A stretch of 64,000 nt of DNA from Serratia surfactantfaciens (GCF_001642805.2 NZ_CP016948.1:4836001-4900000); one strand, 5' to 3'. Counted from the stretch's first letter, positions 33,001 through 43,232 are shown. The notes: generated from the sequence alone by a model not told the origin. Numbers and translations: made by a program.

Positions 33001-33866
33001 AAGCCACGCCGCAGCTGTTCTCGCTCAACGGCAAGGTCGATATTCCCTGGGCGCGCATCACGGTGCAGGAGCTGCCGGAAAGCGCGGTGGGCGTCTCTTC
33101 CGACGAGGTGATGCTGGACGATCAGCTGAAGCCGATTCAACCGAAGACGGCGTCGATCCCCATTAACAGCAACCTGATGATTCACGTCGGCAACGACGTT
33201 CGGCTGGACGCTTTCGGCCTCAAAGCCCGCCTGAAGGGCGACCTGAAGGTGGTGCAGGACAAGAAAGGGCTGGGCCTCAACGGCCAGATTGACATCCCTT
33301 CCGGTCGATTCCATGCTTATGGTCAGGATTTGATCGTGCGTAAAGGGCAGCTGATGTTCTCCGGTCCGCCGGATCAGCCGCTGCTCAACATCGAGGCGAT
33401 CCGCAACCCGGAATCCACCGAGGACGACGTGACCGCCGGCGTGCGCGTGACCGGCCTGGCGGATGCGCCGAAGCTGGAAGTGTTCTCCGATCCGGCCAAA
33501 TCGCAGCAGGAAGCCTTGTCTTATCTGCTGCGCGGCCAGGGTTTGAGCAGTTCCGGCGCCGACGGCAACGCCATGACGTCGATGTTAATCGGCATGGGGG
33601 TTGCACAAAGTGGTCAACTTGTGGGTAAAATCGGCGAGGCATTCGGCGTGAGTAATTTGGCCCTGGACACTCAGGGGGTTGGCGACAATTCCCAGGTTGT
33701 CGTGAGCGGCTATGTCCTCCCAGGCTTACAAGTAAAATATGGGGTGGGCATTTTCGACTCGCTGGCCACGCTGACGTTGCGTTATCGCCTGATGCCTAAG
33801 TTGTATCTTGAAGCGGTGTCTGGTCTCGACCAGGCATTAGATTTGCTCTATCAGTTTGAGTTTTAG
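30048..33866 (+). CDS. tamB: Translocation and assembly module subunit TamB
   Basis: TamB is an AsmA-like protein spanning the periplasm from an inner-membrane anchor (residues about 8-28, [19 protein letters not shown]) to TamA; it also takes part in phospholipid transport to the outer membrane. Most of the 1272 residues are amphipathic beta repeats, ending in the conserved DUF490 region ([33 protein letters not shown]). There is a Pro/Glu-rich segment near residues 185-230. It is slightly longer than the E. coli protein. ytfP starts 2 bases after its stop. Confidence 0.96.
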   Translation: MSLVKKICLGFLVVLLLLIGGLAFLVGTTTGLHMVINGAARWVPGLEIAGVSGGWRDLTLKGVKYQMPGVTVNAGQFHLSLDLSCFKRSSLCVNALTAQDVDVAVNTKEMAPAAPVEESSEPTTNLSTPYPITLRLLALNNVKVTVDDTAISLAEFRTGAHWQERALTLMPTKIGSLLIALPKTPQNPLPEAVQPAVEVAKKVGEQVTDAAKPAPQPEEKPLGETLKELFAKPLLPDLPDIRLPLDITVKEISGEQLRLTGDTDVLITSLSLQASTQDQHIQLDNFDVKSPQGTLSVQGQATLTGDWPVALTANSALNIEPLKGEKVKLNIGGGLRDELKVALNLSGPVGAQLDVQTRLAEAGLPLALTLQSKQLKWPLSGEAQYQVNDFRLRFNGKATDYALSTRANLKGQDLPPAVLTLDGKGNVEQFKLERLRLAALQGNTDLTALVDWSKAISWNSQLTLSGINTAKQWPEWPAKLDGKIVTRGSLHGGSWQLQVPVLQLDGNVKQNKVTARGTLSGNAAGQWKIPGIDLTLGRNQLNVKGQLDEKSWNLDANIDAPRLDGALPGLGGTAKGLLKLRGNLQAPQLLADLTASGLQWQALRINRVKIDGDVRSTDQIQGQLAVRVEQLKQDALEVSLLTLDAKGSEKQHQLQLKIDGKPVSGQLALQGSFDRQQQRWRGNLNNTRFDTPVGEWRLTRAIALDYLNTEQKISVGPHCWQNPNAELCVPKTIEAGQSGQASVVLNRFDLAMIKPFLGPETALSGVFTGRADVSWKPGGALPEAKVTLAGNGVKVVQQVQGNALPIAFDTLTLNAGLNNGRAQADWRIKLTNNGQFDGNIQVADPQVRRTISGNVNITNISLALINPALMKGESAAGMLNANLRLGGSAQKPLVFGRLALDRAKVQGHWMPFDMTDARLAVNFNGMTSTLEGLLSTTRGQLNLAGDADWRDINAWRARIAAKGDKLRVTVPPMIRIDVSPDLVFEATPQLFSLNGKVDIPWARITVQELPESAVGVSSDEVMLDDQLKPIQPKTASIPINSNLMIHVGNDVRLDAFGLKARLKGDLKVVQDKKGLGLNGQIDIPSGRFHAYGQDLIVRKGQLMFSGPPDQPLLNIEAIRNPESTEDDVTAGVRVTGLADAPKLEVFSDPAKSQQEALSYLLRGQGLSSSGADGNAMTSMLIGMGVAQSGQLVGKIGEAFGVSNLALDTQGVGDNSQVVVSGYVLPGLQVKYGVGIFDSLATLTLRYRLMPKLYLEAVSGLDQALDLLYQFEF

Positions 33867-33868
33867 CG

Positions 33869-34216
33869 ATGCGAATAATTGTCTACGGCAGTTTACGACG
33901 CAAACAGGGAAACAGCCATTGGATGACTAACGCCCAATGGCTCGGCGAGCACGAGCTCGAAGGCTATCAGATTTATAATCTGGGCCATTACCCGGCGGCG
34001 ATCCCTGGAGAGGGCACGATACATTGCGAGGTGTATCGTATTAACTCATCGATTCTGGCAGAGCTGGACGAACTGAAAAGCAACACCAAGGACTATAAGC
34101 GCGAGCTGATTCAGACGCCTTATGGGAGTGCGTGGATCTACCTGTACAAACACAGCGTGGACGGTTACCCGCGAATTACCAGCGGTGACTGGCTGAAGCG
34201 TCTCGAAGAACAGTAA
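33869..34216 (+). CDS. ytfP: Gamma-glutamylcyclotransferase-like protein YtfP
   Basis: This 115-residue cytoplasmic protein has the GGCT/AIG2-like fold: the VYGSLRRKQGN loop at the N-terminus and a conserved acidic residue in LDELKSN. No substrate is known for E. coli YtfP. It is in the tamA-tamB-ytfP operon, 2 bases after tamB, and is followed by a strong bidirectional terminator. Confidence 0.9.
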   Translation: MRIIVYGSLRRKQGNSHWMTNAQWLGEHELEGYQIYNLGHYPAAIPGEGTIHCEVYRINSSILAELDELKSNTKDYKRELIQTPYGSAWIYLYKHSVDGYPRITSGDWLKRLEEQ

Positions 34217-34218
34217 GA

Positions 34219-34251
34219 AAAAAAACACCGCTCATTGAGCGGTGTTTTTTC
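34219..34251. terminator. Bidirectional terminator between ytfP and ppa
   Basis: AAAAAACACCGCT and AGCGGTGTTTTTT (ending at 34250) form a 13-bp stem with T tracts on both strands. Confidence 0.92.
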
Positions 34252-34269
34252 ATCGGACGGCGGCGAGAA

Positions 34270-34800
34270 TTACTTCTTGGCGGCGCGTTCGAAGGAGGCG
34301 ATGATTTCCGCTTTAGCCGCGGCAGCGTCTGCCCAGCCTTCCACTTTCACCCATTTGCCTTTTTCCAGATCTTTGTAGTGCTCGAAGAAGTGAGCGATCT
34401 GAGCTTTCAGCAGCTCCGGCAGGTCGTTCACGTCTTTCACGTGATCGTACTCTTTAGTCAGCTTGCTGTGCGGTACCGCAACCAGCTTGGCGTCTTCACC
34501 GGCTTCGTCGGTCATCTTCAGCACGCCAACCGGACGGCAGCGGATCACGGAACCCGGCTGCAGCGGATATGGCGTTGGGACCAGCACGTCAACCGGGTCA
34601 CCGTCCAGAGACAGGGTGTGGTTGATGTAGCCGTAGTTGCACGGGTAGAACATTGCGGTGGACATGAAACGGTCAACGAACAGCGCGCCGGTTTCTTTGT
34701 CGATTTCGTATTTGATTGGATCGGCGTTGGCCGGGATTTCGATTACTACGTAGATGTCTTCCGGCAGGTCTTTGCCAGCAGGGACCAGATTCAAGCTCAT
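34270..34800 (-). CDS. ppa: Inorganic pyrophosphatase
   Basis: Ppa hydrolyses pyrophosphate to drive biosynthetic reactions forward. It is the 176-residue hexameric family I enzyme; the metal-binding signature DGDPVD carries D66, D68 and D71. GGAAACC lies before the ATG. A TATAAT hexamer on the minus strand at 34844-34849 is a likely -10 for ppa, with a poor -35. Confidence 0.97.
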   Translation of the reverse strand: MSLNLVPAGKDLPEDIYVVIEIPANADPIKYEIDKETGALFVDRFMSTAMFYPCNYGYINHTLSLDGDPVDVLVPTPYPLQPGSVIRCRPVGVLKMTDEAGEDAKLVAVPHSKLTKEYDHVKDVNDLPELLKAQIAHFFEHYKDLEKGKWVKVEGWADAAAAKAEIIASFERAAKK

Positions 34801-34940
34801 GTCGGTTTCCTTTAATCATCAAACCAGAAATGGAGTGGCGGCTATTATAGCGGACTCTTTTGCGATTTCCTGCCCTTTTCATCGTCGAAAACCCAGTGCC
34901 TCTGTGCGCGGAGAATTTCCAGATTAATCCCGCCACGGCA

Positions 34941-34967
34941 TGAAGTTTTGCCTGCGGCTGCCGATAA
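34941..34967 (+). promoter_or_regulatory. FliA (sigma-28) promoter of the chemoreceptor gene
   Basis: TGAAGTTT (34941-34948), an 11-base spacer and GCCGATAA (34960-34967) match the sigma-28 consensus TAAAGTTT-N11-GCCGATAA at 15 of 16 positions. It lies 94 bases before the chemoreceptor start. Confidence 0.85.
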
Positions 34968-35060
34968 CTTCAACAAACAATAATGAGCCAGCAAAGCTGG
35001 CTCCGCGTTTTGCCACCCCTACTACGTCTGATCTCACTATTCTGAAGCCGGGAAGAACTC

Positions 35061-36614
35061 ATGCTAAAAAAGATTACGGTGAAGGCTGGGCTGATCGCCC
35101 TGCTGAGCCTGATGACCATGCTGCTGATCATGGTCAGCGTTATTGGCGTCAACGCGATTAACGAAGGATCGCGCTCGATCCATACCTTAAACCAGATCCT
35201 TGGCGAAGAGCTGGGCTCGCTGGCCAACAGCTCCAACCTGACGCTGCGCGCCCGAACCGCTGCCTCGCTGGCGGTGCGCCAACGGGAGATCGGCCAGACT
35301 GATGTCTCCGACGCGACCGTCGGCCGCATCTACGGCTACCTCGAGCAGTCGAACAAGGAAATGGCGCGCTTTGTCGGCGTCGGCACCGTGACCGATCGTG
35401 GCCGCGAACTCTCCAACCGCCTGCAAAACAGCTATCGCGCCTATCTGGAACAGGGCGTGAAGCCGATGGCCGCCGCCATCAAGGCCGGCAAGATTGATGA
35501 GTATTATCATATCCAGGAGACGCGCATCTCCGCATTGAGCATCGCGTTTGAAAAGGATCTCACCGATTTCCGCAGCTTCGCCATGAAGCTCGGCGCCCAG
35601 CAGGTGCATGACGCGGAAAGCAACGCCAGCACCAAGATCTCGCTGATCGTGGTGGCGGGCCTGCTGAGTGTGCTGCTGGCGGTTCTGGCCTGGTTCGCGC
35701 TGCGCGTGATCATTCTGCGCCCGTTGGACGAGTCCATCGCGCAGCTGGAACACATCGCCGGCGGCGATCTGACCCATGAGATCCGCGGCGAGGGCGATAC
35801 CGAAATGGGGCGCCTGATACGCGCGATGCAGCGCATGCAGCGGGCGTTGGCCAGTTCGGTCAGCAAAGTGCGCGACGCCAGCAGCCAGATCGACACCGGT
35901 TCACGCGAACTGGCGGCCGGCAACCTGCACCTGGCGCAGCGCACCGAAGAATCGGCCGCCTCGCTGGAAGAGACTGCCGCCAGCATGGAGCAACTGACCT
36001 CGACGGTGAAAATGAACGCCGAGAACTGCGAACAGGCCAACCAACTGGCGCTGAGCGTGTCCGATATCGCCAACCAGGGCAGCGACGTGGTCAGCCAGGT
36101 GATGAGCAAGATGCAGGCGATCACCGACAGTTCACGCCGCATCGCCGATATCATCAGCGTGATGGACGGCATCGCCTTCCAGACCAATATCCTGGCGCTG
36201 AATGCGGCGGTGGAAGCGGCGCGCGCCGGTGAACAGGGCCGCGGCTTCGCGGTGGTGGCCGGCGAAGTGCGCAATCTGGCGCAGCGCAGCGCCCAGTCGG
36301 CGAAAGAGATCAAAGGGCTGATCGAAGCGTCGCAGAACCGGGTGCAGGAAGGCGAGCAGATGGTGGAGTCGGCGGCGCAGACCATGAGCGGCATCACCGG
36401 CGAAGTGGGCCGGGTGACGGCGTTGATGCGTGAGATCTCGGCGGCGACGCGCGAACAAAGCAGCGGTATCGAACAGGTGAACCTGGCGGTGGCGCAGATG
36501 GATCAGGTGGCGCAACAGAATGCGGCGCTGGTGGAGGAGTCTGCGGCGGCGACGCGCTCGCTGGAAGATCAGGCTCAACTGCTGGCGCAGAGCATGGCGG
36601 CGTTCAAGCTGTAA
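35061..36614 (+). CDS. Methyl-accepting chemotaxis protein
   Basis: This is a 517-residue chemoreceptor of the Tar/Tsr type. It has a membrane helix at about 9-31, a periplasmic helical ligand domain (about 32-190), a second helix at about 193-213 ([21 protein letters not shown]), HAMP (about 214-268) and a signalling domain whose hairpin tip reads [28 protein letters not shown]. No NWETF-type CheR-docking pentapeptide ends it (it ends SMAAFKL), so adaptation would rely on other receptors. The ligand is unknown. It is driven by a FliA promoter and replaces the ytfQRT-yjfF segment that separates ppa and fbp in E. coli. Confidence 0.93.
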   Translation: MLKKITVKAGLIALLSLMTMLLIMVSVIGVNAINEGSRSIHTLNQILGEELGSLANSSNLTLRARTAASLAVRQREIGQTDVSDATVGRIYGYLEQSNKEMARFVGVGTVTDRGRELSNRLQNSYRAYLEQGVKPMAAAIKAGKIDEYYHIQETRISALSIAFEKDLTDFRSFAMKLGAQQVHDAESNASTKISLIVVAGLLSVLLAVLAWFALRVIILRPLDESIAQLEHIAGGDLTHEIRGEGDTEMGRLIRAMQRMQRALASSVSKVRDASSQIDTGSRELAAGNLHLAQRTEESAASLEETAASMEQLTSTVKMNAENCEQANQLALSVSDIANQGSDVVSQVMSKMQAITDSSRRIADIISVMDGIAFQTNILALNAAVEAARAGEQGRGFAVVAGEVRNLAQRSAQSAKEIKGLIEASQNRVQEGEQMVESAAQTMSGITGEVGRVTALMREISAATREQSSGIEQVNLAVAQMDQVAQQNAALVEESAAATRSLEDQAQLLAQSMAAFKL

Positions 36615-36621
36615 GGCGATA

Positions 36622-36646
36622 AGGGTTCGGCAAGGCGCCGAACCCT
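36622..36646. terminator. Hairpin between the chemoreceptor gene and fbp
   Basis: AGGGTTCGGC (36622-36631) and GCCGAACCCT (36637-36646) form a perfect 10-bp stem that can serve both convergent genes. The plus strand continues ACAAAAAACG, so the T tract is weak on both sides. Confidence 0.65.
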
Positions 36647-36658
36647 ACAAAAAACGCG

Positions 36659-37663
36659 TTACTCGTCCGGGTTTTCGGCGATGAAGCGTTCTGCGTCTTC
36701 TACCATCGACTTGGTGCCGACGAAGAATGGCGCGCGCTGGTGCAGTTTCACCGGCGTGATGTCCAGAATGCGGTTTTTACCGTCGCTGGCCTTACCGCCG
36801 GCCTGTTCGGCCAGGAACGCCATCGGGTTGCATTCGTACAGCAGGCGCAGCTTGCCCTGTGGGTGGCTGGCGGTGCTTGGGTAGATGTAGATGCCGCCTT
36901 TCAGCAGGTTGCGGTGGAAGTCCGCCACCAGAGAACCGATGTAGCGCGAGGTATAAGGGCGCTGCGTCGCTTCGTCCTGCTCCTGGCAGTACTTGATGTA
37001 TTTCTTCACGCCGAGAGGGAACTTGATGTAGTTGCCTTCGTTGATGGAATACATGTTGCCGCTCGCCGGGAAGCGCACTTTCTCGTGAGAGAGACAGAAC
37101 ACGCCCAGAGACGGGTCGTAAGTGAAGGCGTGGACGCCGTAACCGGTGGTGTACACCAGCATGGTGGACGAACCGTAAACCACATAACCCGCTGCGACCT
37201 GGGCGCTGCCCGGCTGCAGGAAGTCTTCTTCGGTCACCGGCGTGCCGACCGGCGTGATGCGACGGTAGATAGAGAAAATCGTACCGACCGAGACGTTGAC
37301 ATCGATGTTGGACGAACCGTCCAACGGATCCATCAATACGACATACTTGGCATTTTCAGCACGCTCGCCGTCGAATATCACGATTTCATCTTCTTCTTCG
37401 GAAGCGATACCCGCAACTTCACCGCGCGCTTTCAACGCCGCTTTCAGTTTTTCGTTCGCGTACAGGTCCAGTTTCATCTGAACTTCGCCCTGTACGTTGG
37501 ACACCCCGCTGGTTCCCAGAATATCAACCAGGCCAGCCTTGTTGATGTCGCGGTGGATGATTTTGGCGCCCAGTTTAATGGCAGAAAGTAACGCGGTCAG
37601 CTCGCCGGTGGCGTGCGAGAAGTCGTGCTGTTTCTCGACGATAAATTCGCCTAACGTTTTCAT
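36659..37663 (-). CDS. fbp: Fructose-1,6-bisphosphatase class 1
   Basis: Fbp removes the 1-phosphate of fructose 1,6-bisphosphate in gluconeogenesis. The metal-binding motif [12 protein letters not shown] is present, along with [26 protein letters not shown] around the substrate site. The ATG at 37663 starts [12 protein letters not shown] and gives 334 residues (E. coli 332); a frame extending to 37753 is not supported. It diverges from mpl across 169 bases. Confidence 0.97.
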   Translation of the reverse strand: MKTLGEFIVEKQHDFSHATGELTALLSAIKLGAKIIHRDINKAGLVDILGTSGVSNVQGEVQMKLDLYANEKLKAALKARGEVAGIASEEEDEIVIFDGERAENAKYVVLMDPLDGSSNIDVNVSVGTIFSIYRRITPVGTPVTEEDFLQPGSAQVAAGYVVYGSSTMLVYTTGYGVHAFTYDPSLGVFCLSHEKVRFPASGNMYSINEGNYIKFPLGVKKYIKYCQEQDEATQRPYTSRYIGSLVADFHRNLLKGGIYIYPSTASHPQGKLRLLYECNPMAFLAEQAGGKASDGKNRILDITPVKLHQRAPFFVGTKSMVEDAERFIAENPDE

Positions 37664-37832
37664 GACACAATCCCTGAATCTACGGATGGATAGCGGCCTG
37701 TTAACAAACCGCCAACGTTTTCGCGTGCAGTGTAGCCCAAAGATGCGCGCCATTCATAGGCAAATCCATTTCTTCTGGACGATTCTGAGCGTTAGAATAT
37801 GCCGACATTCGATGCACTCACATGAGAAACCT

Positions 37833-39212
37833 ATGCGCATTCACATTCTTGGGATCTGTGGCACCTTTATGGGCGGGTTGGCGATGCTGGCGCGCTCACT
37901 GGGGCATGACGTCACCGGTTCGGACGCCAACGTCTATCCGCCGATGAGCACGCTGCTGGAGAACCAGGGGATCGATCTTATTCAGGGTTATGATCCAGCC
38001 CAGCTGGATCCGGCGCCGGATCTGGTGATCATCGGCAACGCCATGACGCGCGGCAACCCGTGCGTGGAGGCGGTGCTGGAGCGTGGCATCCCTTACGTTT
38101 CCGGTCCGCAGTGGCTGCACGACGCCGTGTTGCGCGATCGCTGGGTATTGGCGGTCGCCGGCACCCACGGCAAAACCACCACCGCCGGCATGGCGACCTG
38201 GATCCTCGAGGCCTGCGGTTACCAGCCCGGCTTCGTCATCGGCGGCGTGCCGGGCAACTTCGAGGTTTCGGCCCGCCTCGGCGGCAGCCCGTTCTTCGTC
38301 ATTGAAGCCGACGAGTATGACTGCGCGTTCTTCGACAAGCGCTCCAAATTCGTGCATTACAGCCCGCGCACGCTGATCATGAATAACCTGGAGTTCGACC
38401 ATGCCGACATCTTCGACGATCTGAAAGCCATCCAGAAACAGTTCCACCATCTGGTGCGTCTGGTGCCGGGCAAAGGCAAGATCATTCTGCCGGACAACGA
38501 CAGCCACCTGAAACAGGTGATGGCGATGGGCTGCTGGAGCGAGCAGGAGCTGGTGGGGGAAGAGGGCACCTGGCGCGCGCAGAAGCTGACGCCGGACGCC
38601 AGCCATTACGCGGTGTTCCTCGACGGCGAGCAGGTCGGCGAAGTGAACTGGGCGCTGGTGGGCGAGCACAACATGCATAACGGTCTGATGGCCATCGCCG
38701 CTACCCGCCACGTCGGCGTGCAGCCGGCGGACGCCTGCCGCGCATTGGGCGATTTCATCAATGCCCGCCGCCGCCTGGAGCTGCGCGGCGAAGCCAACGG
38801 CGTCACCGTTTACGACGACTTCGCGCACCACCCGACGGCGATCCTGGCCACCCTGGCCGCGCTGCGCGGCAAGGTAGGCGGCACGGCGCGCATTCTGGCG
38901 GTGCTGGAACCGCGCTCCAACACCATGAAAATGGGCATCAGCAAAAACGATCTGGCGCCTTCGCTCGGCCGCGCCGACGAGGTGTTCCTGTTCCAGCCGC
39001 ATCACATTCCGTGGCAGGTGGCGGAAGTGGCGGATGCCTGTGTGCAACCGGCGCACTGGAGTGCGGATCTCGACACGCTGGTGGACATGGTGGTGAAAAC
39101 CGCACAGCCGGGCGATCACATTCTGGTGATGAGCAACGGCGGTTTTGGCGGCATTCACGATCGCCTGCTGGACGCGCTGGCGAAAAAGCAGGAACCGAAG
39201 GTGACCTACTGA
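37833..39212 (+). CDS. mpl: UDP-MurNAc:L-Ala-gamma-D-Glu-meso-DAP ligase Mpl
   Basis: Mpl re-attaches the recycled murein tripeptide to UDP-MurNAc, linking cell-wall recycling to synthesis. The Mur ligase P-loop GTHGKTTT is at residues 110-117; EADEYDCAFFDKR and DDFAHHPTAI are further family motifs. The ATG at 37833 (MRIHILGICGTFMGGLAML) gives 459 residues, as expected; the frame is open further upstream, but only over fbp. Confidence 0.97.
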   Translation: MRIHILGICGTFMGGLAMLARSLGHDVTGSDANVYPPMSTLLENQGIDLIQGYDPAQLDPAPDLVIIGNAMTRGNPCVEAVLERGIPYVSGPQWLHDAVLRDRWVLAVAGTHGKTTTAGMATWILEACGYQPGFVIGGVPGNFEVSARLGGSPFFVIEADEYDCAFFDKRSKFVHYSPRTLIMNNLEFDHADIFDDLKAIQKQFHHLVRLVPGKGKIILPDNDSHLKQVMAMGCWSEQELVGEEGTWRAQKLTPDASHYAVFLDGEQVGEVNWALVGEHNMHNGLMAIAATRHVGVQPADACRALGDFINARRRLELRGEANGVTVYDDFAHHPTAILATLAALRGKVGGTARILAVLEPRSNTMKMGISKNDLAPSLGRADEVFLFQPHHIPWQVAEVADACVQPAHWSADLDTLVDMVVKTAQPGDHILVMSNGGFGGIHDRLLDALAKKQEPKVTY

Positions 39213-39239
39213 TCGCTTAGCCGCATCAGCCAACACAAG

Positions 39240-39261
39240 GGCCGCATTCGCGGCCTTTTTT
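39240..39261 (+). terminator. Terminator after mpl
   Basis: GGCCGC (39240-39245), ATTC loop, GCGGCC (39250-39255) and six T bases. Confidence 0.85.
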
Positions 39262-39269
39262 ACGCCCAT

Positions 39270-39293
39270 AAAAAAGCCCTCGCGAGCGAGGGC
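39270..39293 (-). terminator. Terminator for the minus-strand yhcN-like gene
   Basis: GCCCTCGC and GCGAGGGC around GA (39276-39293); on the minus strand the stem is followed by TTTTTTATG. Confidence 0.75.
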
Positions 39294-39409
39294 AACGGGG
39301 TTCGTCGGATAGGACGACGAGAGGGTCTCTGGGAAATCGGCGTTTGCGTCAGAACTCGGCAGTGGCAGTGACGAGGGTAATCAGCTCTGCAAAGCCGTTC
39401 CCAGAGTTG

Positions 39410-39673
39410 TTATTTGTAAATCTCGGCGGTGGCGTGGTAGTTGCCTTCGTTACGCGCTTCGATTACGCGGTAGGCGGTCGCGCCTTTCGCGTCGGCTTTC
39501 TCCGACAACGCCTGGCGAATGTCGGTCGGCGCGCCGTCGATGCCGCTGACGGTAATGGTGCCGATAGATTGCAGATTGGCGGTCTGATCGTTAGTCACCA
39601 ACTGGGCGGCGGAGGCGCCGAAGGAGATGACGGACAGCAAACCGAGTGCAGCAACAGTAGTTTTCATGTTCAT
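39410..39673 (-). CDS. Secreted YhcN-like DUF1471 protein (downstream copy)
   Basis: This 87-residue protein has a signal peptide ending at about SFGASA and a DUF1471 domain with ADAKGATAYRVIEARN and the C-terminus HATAEIYK. In an ungapped comparison by hand, 62 of 87 residues equal those of the neighbouring copy at 39794, so the pair arose by tandem duplication. AAGGA precedes the ATG by 8 bases. E. coli YhcN responds to cytoplasmic acid and peroxide; the role of this copy is inferred to be similar. Confidence 0.85.
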   Translation of the reverse strand: MNMKTTVAALGLLSVISFGASAAQLVTNDQTANLQSIGTITVSGIDGAPTDIRQALSEKADAKGATAYRVIEARNEGNYHATAEIYK

Positions 39674-39793
39674 GATAGCGATCCTTGGTCATAACAGCCT
39701 GGAAGGGCTTGGCCGCGATTTTTATTCTTGAAGGCCGTTATGACAGCGTTTGGTTCCAGAGATGTATTGCCCGTTGCCGGGTAATGCCGGTAC

Positions 39794-40057
39794 TTATTTG
39801 TAGATTTCAGCGGTCGCGTGGAAGTTGCCGTCGTTACGCGCTTCGATCACGCGGTAAGCGGTCGCCCCTTTGGCGTCGGCTTTATCGGACAGCGCCTGAC
39901 GAATGTCGGAAGGTGCAGCGGCGACGCCGCTCACGGTGATCACACCGGCGGGCTGCAGTTTTGCGGCCTGGGTTGCATCAACAGATTGTGCTGCGAATGC
40001 GCCGAAGGAAAGCATGGACAGAACGCTCAGGGTTGCAACGGTAGCTTTAATTTTCAT
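39794..40057 (-). CDS. yhcN: Secreted YhcN-like DUF1471 protein (upstream copy)
   Basis: This is the copy closer to E. coli YhcN: the first residues MKIKATVATLSVLSMLSFGAFAAQSVDA agree closely and the length of 87 is the same. I start at the second of two adjacent ATG codons because GAGG lies 7 bases before it. It is next to argR as in E. coli. The 120 bases between the two copies contain no obvious terminator, so both may be on one transcript. Confidence 0.85.
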   Translation of the reverse strand: MKIKATVATLSVLSMLSFGAFAAQSVDATQAAKLQPAGVITVSGVAAAPSDIRQALSDKADAKGATAYRVIEARNDGNFHATAEIYK

Positions 40058-40460
40058 CATCTCACCTCATCGTATTCTTTTATCAGTTCCAACGAACTGT
40101 GACTTAGTTCACGGAAATGAGTATACAGCTAGTAACGCGAAAAATTAATAGTTCGCTAACAGTTGCTAGTGAAACTTTAAACCGGTGAACCTTCTTTTTT
40201 ATAACCGTAAGGAATAAAAAACGCTTATAAAACGATCTTTCGATGTTAATTTTATGTAATTTCAATGAGGTAAGTGCTTTTGACCAAAAGTGCGGAAGAT
40301 CACAGTGGGTACTGCTGGCTACATGGAGATGTCATGGAAATGTGTTGTGGCGGGATAAAAAAGCAGTGTTAAACGCGGTTGAGGGCCGAGAAGGTAACGC
40401 AGGGGTTAAAGAAGCGCTAACAAAATGCGAACGGTAGCCGCACTTTGTTAGCGCCAGGTT
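40058..40460. other. Intergenic region yhcN-argR
   Basis: About 400 bases. The part nearest yhcN is AT-rich (40120-40260) and should contain its promoter. A large inverted repeat lies next to the argR stop (40414-40454). The only open frame here (40243-40437) has no Shine-Dalgarno and an unnatural composition; I see no gene. Confidence 0.5.
40414..40454 (-). terminator. Long hairpin after argR
   Basis: GCGCTAACAAA (40414-40424) and TTTGTTAGCGC (40444-40454) pair perfectly, with an inner TGCG-CGCA extension across one mismatch. It begins 6 bases past the argR stop; on the minus strand it is followed by TTCTTTAACC. Probably the argR terminator. Confidence 0.6.
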
Positions 40461-41201
<741 letters not shown>

Positions 41202-41320
41202 TTATTTTTGATTAGTGTGCGCTATGCCCTTCATGCGTAAGCGATTTAATCTAAAATGGGCGCGACAGCGGCCATTTTATTACACTGGCAGGCAAGAATT
41301 GGCTAATTTATTGTTTTTAA

Positions 41321-42334
<1,014 letters not shown>

Positions 42335-42361
42335 TCGTCGCCGCGAGTCAGCCGATAAACG

Positions 42362-42391
42362 CCGCCGGACGCTGTTCCGGCGGTTTTTTTT
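42362..42391 (+). terminator. Terminator after mdh
   Basis: CCGCCGGA (42362-42369) pairs with TCCGGCGG (42376-42383), followed by eight T bases. Confidence 0.92.
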
Positions 42392-42400
42392 GCCCTGCGT

Positions 42401-42661
42401 TCACGACTTGATGCGCGCTTTGCGATCCAGCAGGCAATCGCTGTGCGGATCATAATAGCGGCTTGGCCAGATCTCCGAGGGGTGAACGCCTATCGCTTCG
42501 GCGATCAGCCATTCTCCTTTCGGCCATGGGCGCGACAGCGCGTTGGCCAGCGTTGATGAGCTTAATCCTGCCTTGCGTGATACCGCCGCCAGCGTGGTGC
42601 CCTGCTTGCGTAACGCCGCGATGATGTCTGCCGTGTGCCAGTCCTGCTTCCTTGAATTCAT
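42401..42661 (-). CDS. sfsB: Ner-family transcriptional regulator SfsB (Nlp)
   Basis: This 86-residue HTH protein has the Ner signature of Mu-like phages: DWHTADIIAALRKQGTTLAAVSRKAGLSSSTLANALSRPWPKGEWLIAEAIGVHPSEIWPSR in outline (residues 6-67). It corresponds to E. coli SfsB (Nlp), which is also next to ispB and is named for affecting maltose gene expression. AAGGAA lies 7 bases before the ATG at 42661; earlier in-frame Met codons at 42688 are less likely. It diverges from the Mu-type HTH gene at 42844 across a region with dyads. Confidence 0.85.
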   Translation of the reverse strand: MNSRKQDWHTADIIAALRKQGTTLAAVSRKAGLSSSTLANALSRPWPKGEWLIAEAIGVHPSEIWPSRYYDPHSDCLLDRKARIKS

Positions 42662-42693
42662 GTTTACATTCCTTTTCTGATTAGCCAAAGTTG

Positions 42694-42725
42694 CGTTAGT
42701 GGTATAACTAACGGGTCGAGGTTAG
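42694..42725. promoter_or_regulatory. Dyad operator between sfsB and the Mu-type HTH gene
   Basis: CGTTAGT (42694-42700) and ACTAACG (42707-42713) form a 7-bp dyad around GGTATA. A further GTTAG follows at 42721. The three GTTAG/CTAAC cores start at 42695, 42708 and 42721, exactly 13 bases apart and in alternating orientation. The dyad covers TATAAC-like -10 sequences. Confidence 0.6.
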
Positions 42726-42774
42726 GCGTTTGAACAACGTGAAACGCTTATTCGGAAATCAGAATACCATTAAA

Positions 42775-42813
42775 TTTCCAAAAAATGACCTAAACAGTTT
42801 CCAAATAAATGAC
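42775..42813 (+). repeat. Direct repeat upstream of the Mu-type HTH gene
   Basis: TTTCCAAAAAATGAC (42775-42789) and TTTCCAAATAAATGAC (42798-42813) repeat with a 23-base period in an AT-rich leader. They may be binding sites for one of the two flanking regulators. Confidence 0.6.
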
Positions 42814-42843
42814 TTTGCCCACTACTGCCCAGAGATAATGGCT

Positions 42844-43200
42844 ATGAAAAACGAGTGGTTTGCCGCCAAGGAGCTGACAGGCATCGCAGGATTACCTTCC
42901 TCACCACAGGGAATCAATCTGATGGCCCGGCGCGAAGGCTGGATCAGCCGCAGGCGCCAAGGCGTGCAGGGAAAAGCGTTGGAGTATCATATCGACAGCC
43001 TGCCGGCAGGCGCGCGCAATCTGCTGATGCTGAGGGAAGACGGGGCGGCATATGACCTGGAGCGCCAGGATCCGTTGGCGGTTTGGATCGAGTATTACTA
43101 CCATCTGACGGAAAGCGAGCGCGAAAAAATGGTGGCTTTCCTGATGCGGGAAGGGATCGGCGGCCTGCTGGCGCGCATCGACGAAGAAAACGAGAGGTAG
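42844..43200 (+). CDS. Mu-type HTH DNA-binding protein
   Basis: This 118-residue protein begins MKNEWFAAKELTGIAGLP and has the HTH of the Mu repressor and MuA N-terminus (HTH_Tnp_Mu_1): GLPSSPQGINLMARREGW, then SRRRQGVQGKALEYHIDSLP at residues 14-60. The rest is helical and acidic (about 75-118), with no transposase catalytic domain. The start is uncertain: ATG 42838 is 6 bases upstream, and a TTG-initiated frame reaches 42730, but that stretch holds repeats and looks like leader. It lies between sfsB and ispB, in the opposite direction to both. Its target and role are unknown. Confidence 0.75.
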   Translation: MKNEWFAAKELTGIAGLPSSPQGINLMARREGWISRRRQGVQGKALEYHIDSLPAGARNLLMLREDGAAYDLERQDPLAVWIEYYYHLTESEREKMVAFLMREGIGGLLARIDEENER

Positions 43201-43224
43201 TCAGGCCCGTGGGCGCGGGCCTGA
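43201..43224 (+). terminator. Hairpin directly after the Mu-type HTH gene
   Basis: TCAGGCCCG and CGGGCCTGA form a 9-bp stem immediately after the stop. No T tract follows, so it is at most a weak terminator. Confidence 0.45.
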
Positions 43225-43232
43225 TGAGAACG

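Noticed and set aside
30024..33314. Long open frame on the minus strand opposite tamB (over 1000 codons)
   Set aside because: It mirrors a high-GC coding strand, its translation is rich in His, Arg and Gln without domains, and tamB is unmistakable.
40243..40437. Possible 64-codon gene between yhcN and argR
   Set aside because: No Shine-Dalgarno, Trp/Cys-rich composition, and it runs into the hairpin after argR.
42730..42843. N-terminal extension of the Mu-type HTH protein from a TTG
   Set aside because: The stretch is AT-rich and contains a direct repeat that looks like an operator; the family motif begins right at Met 42844.
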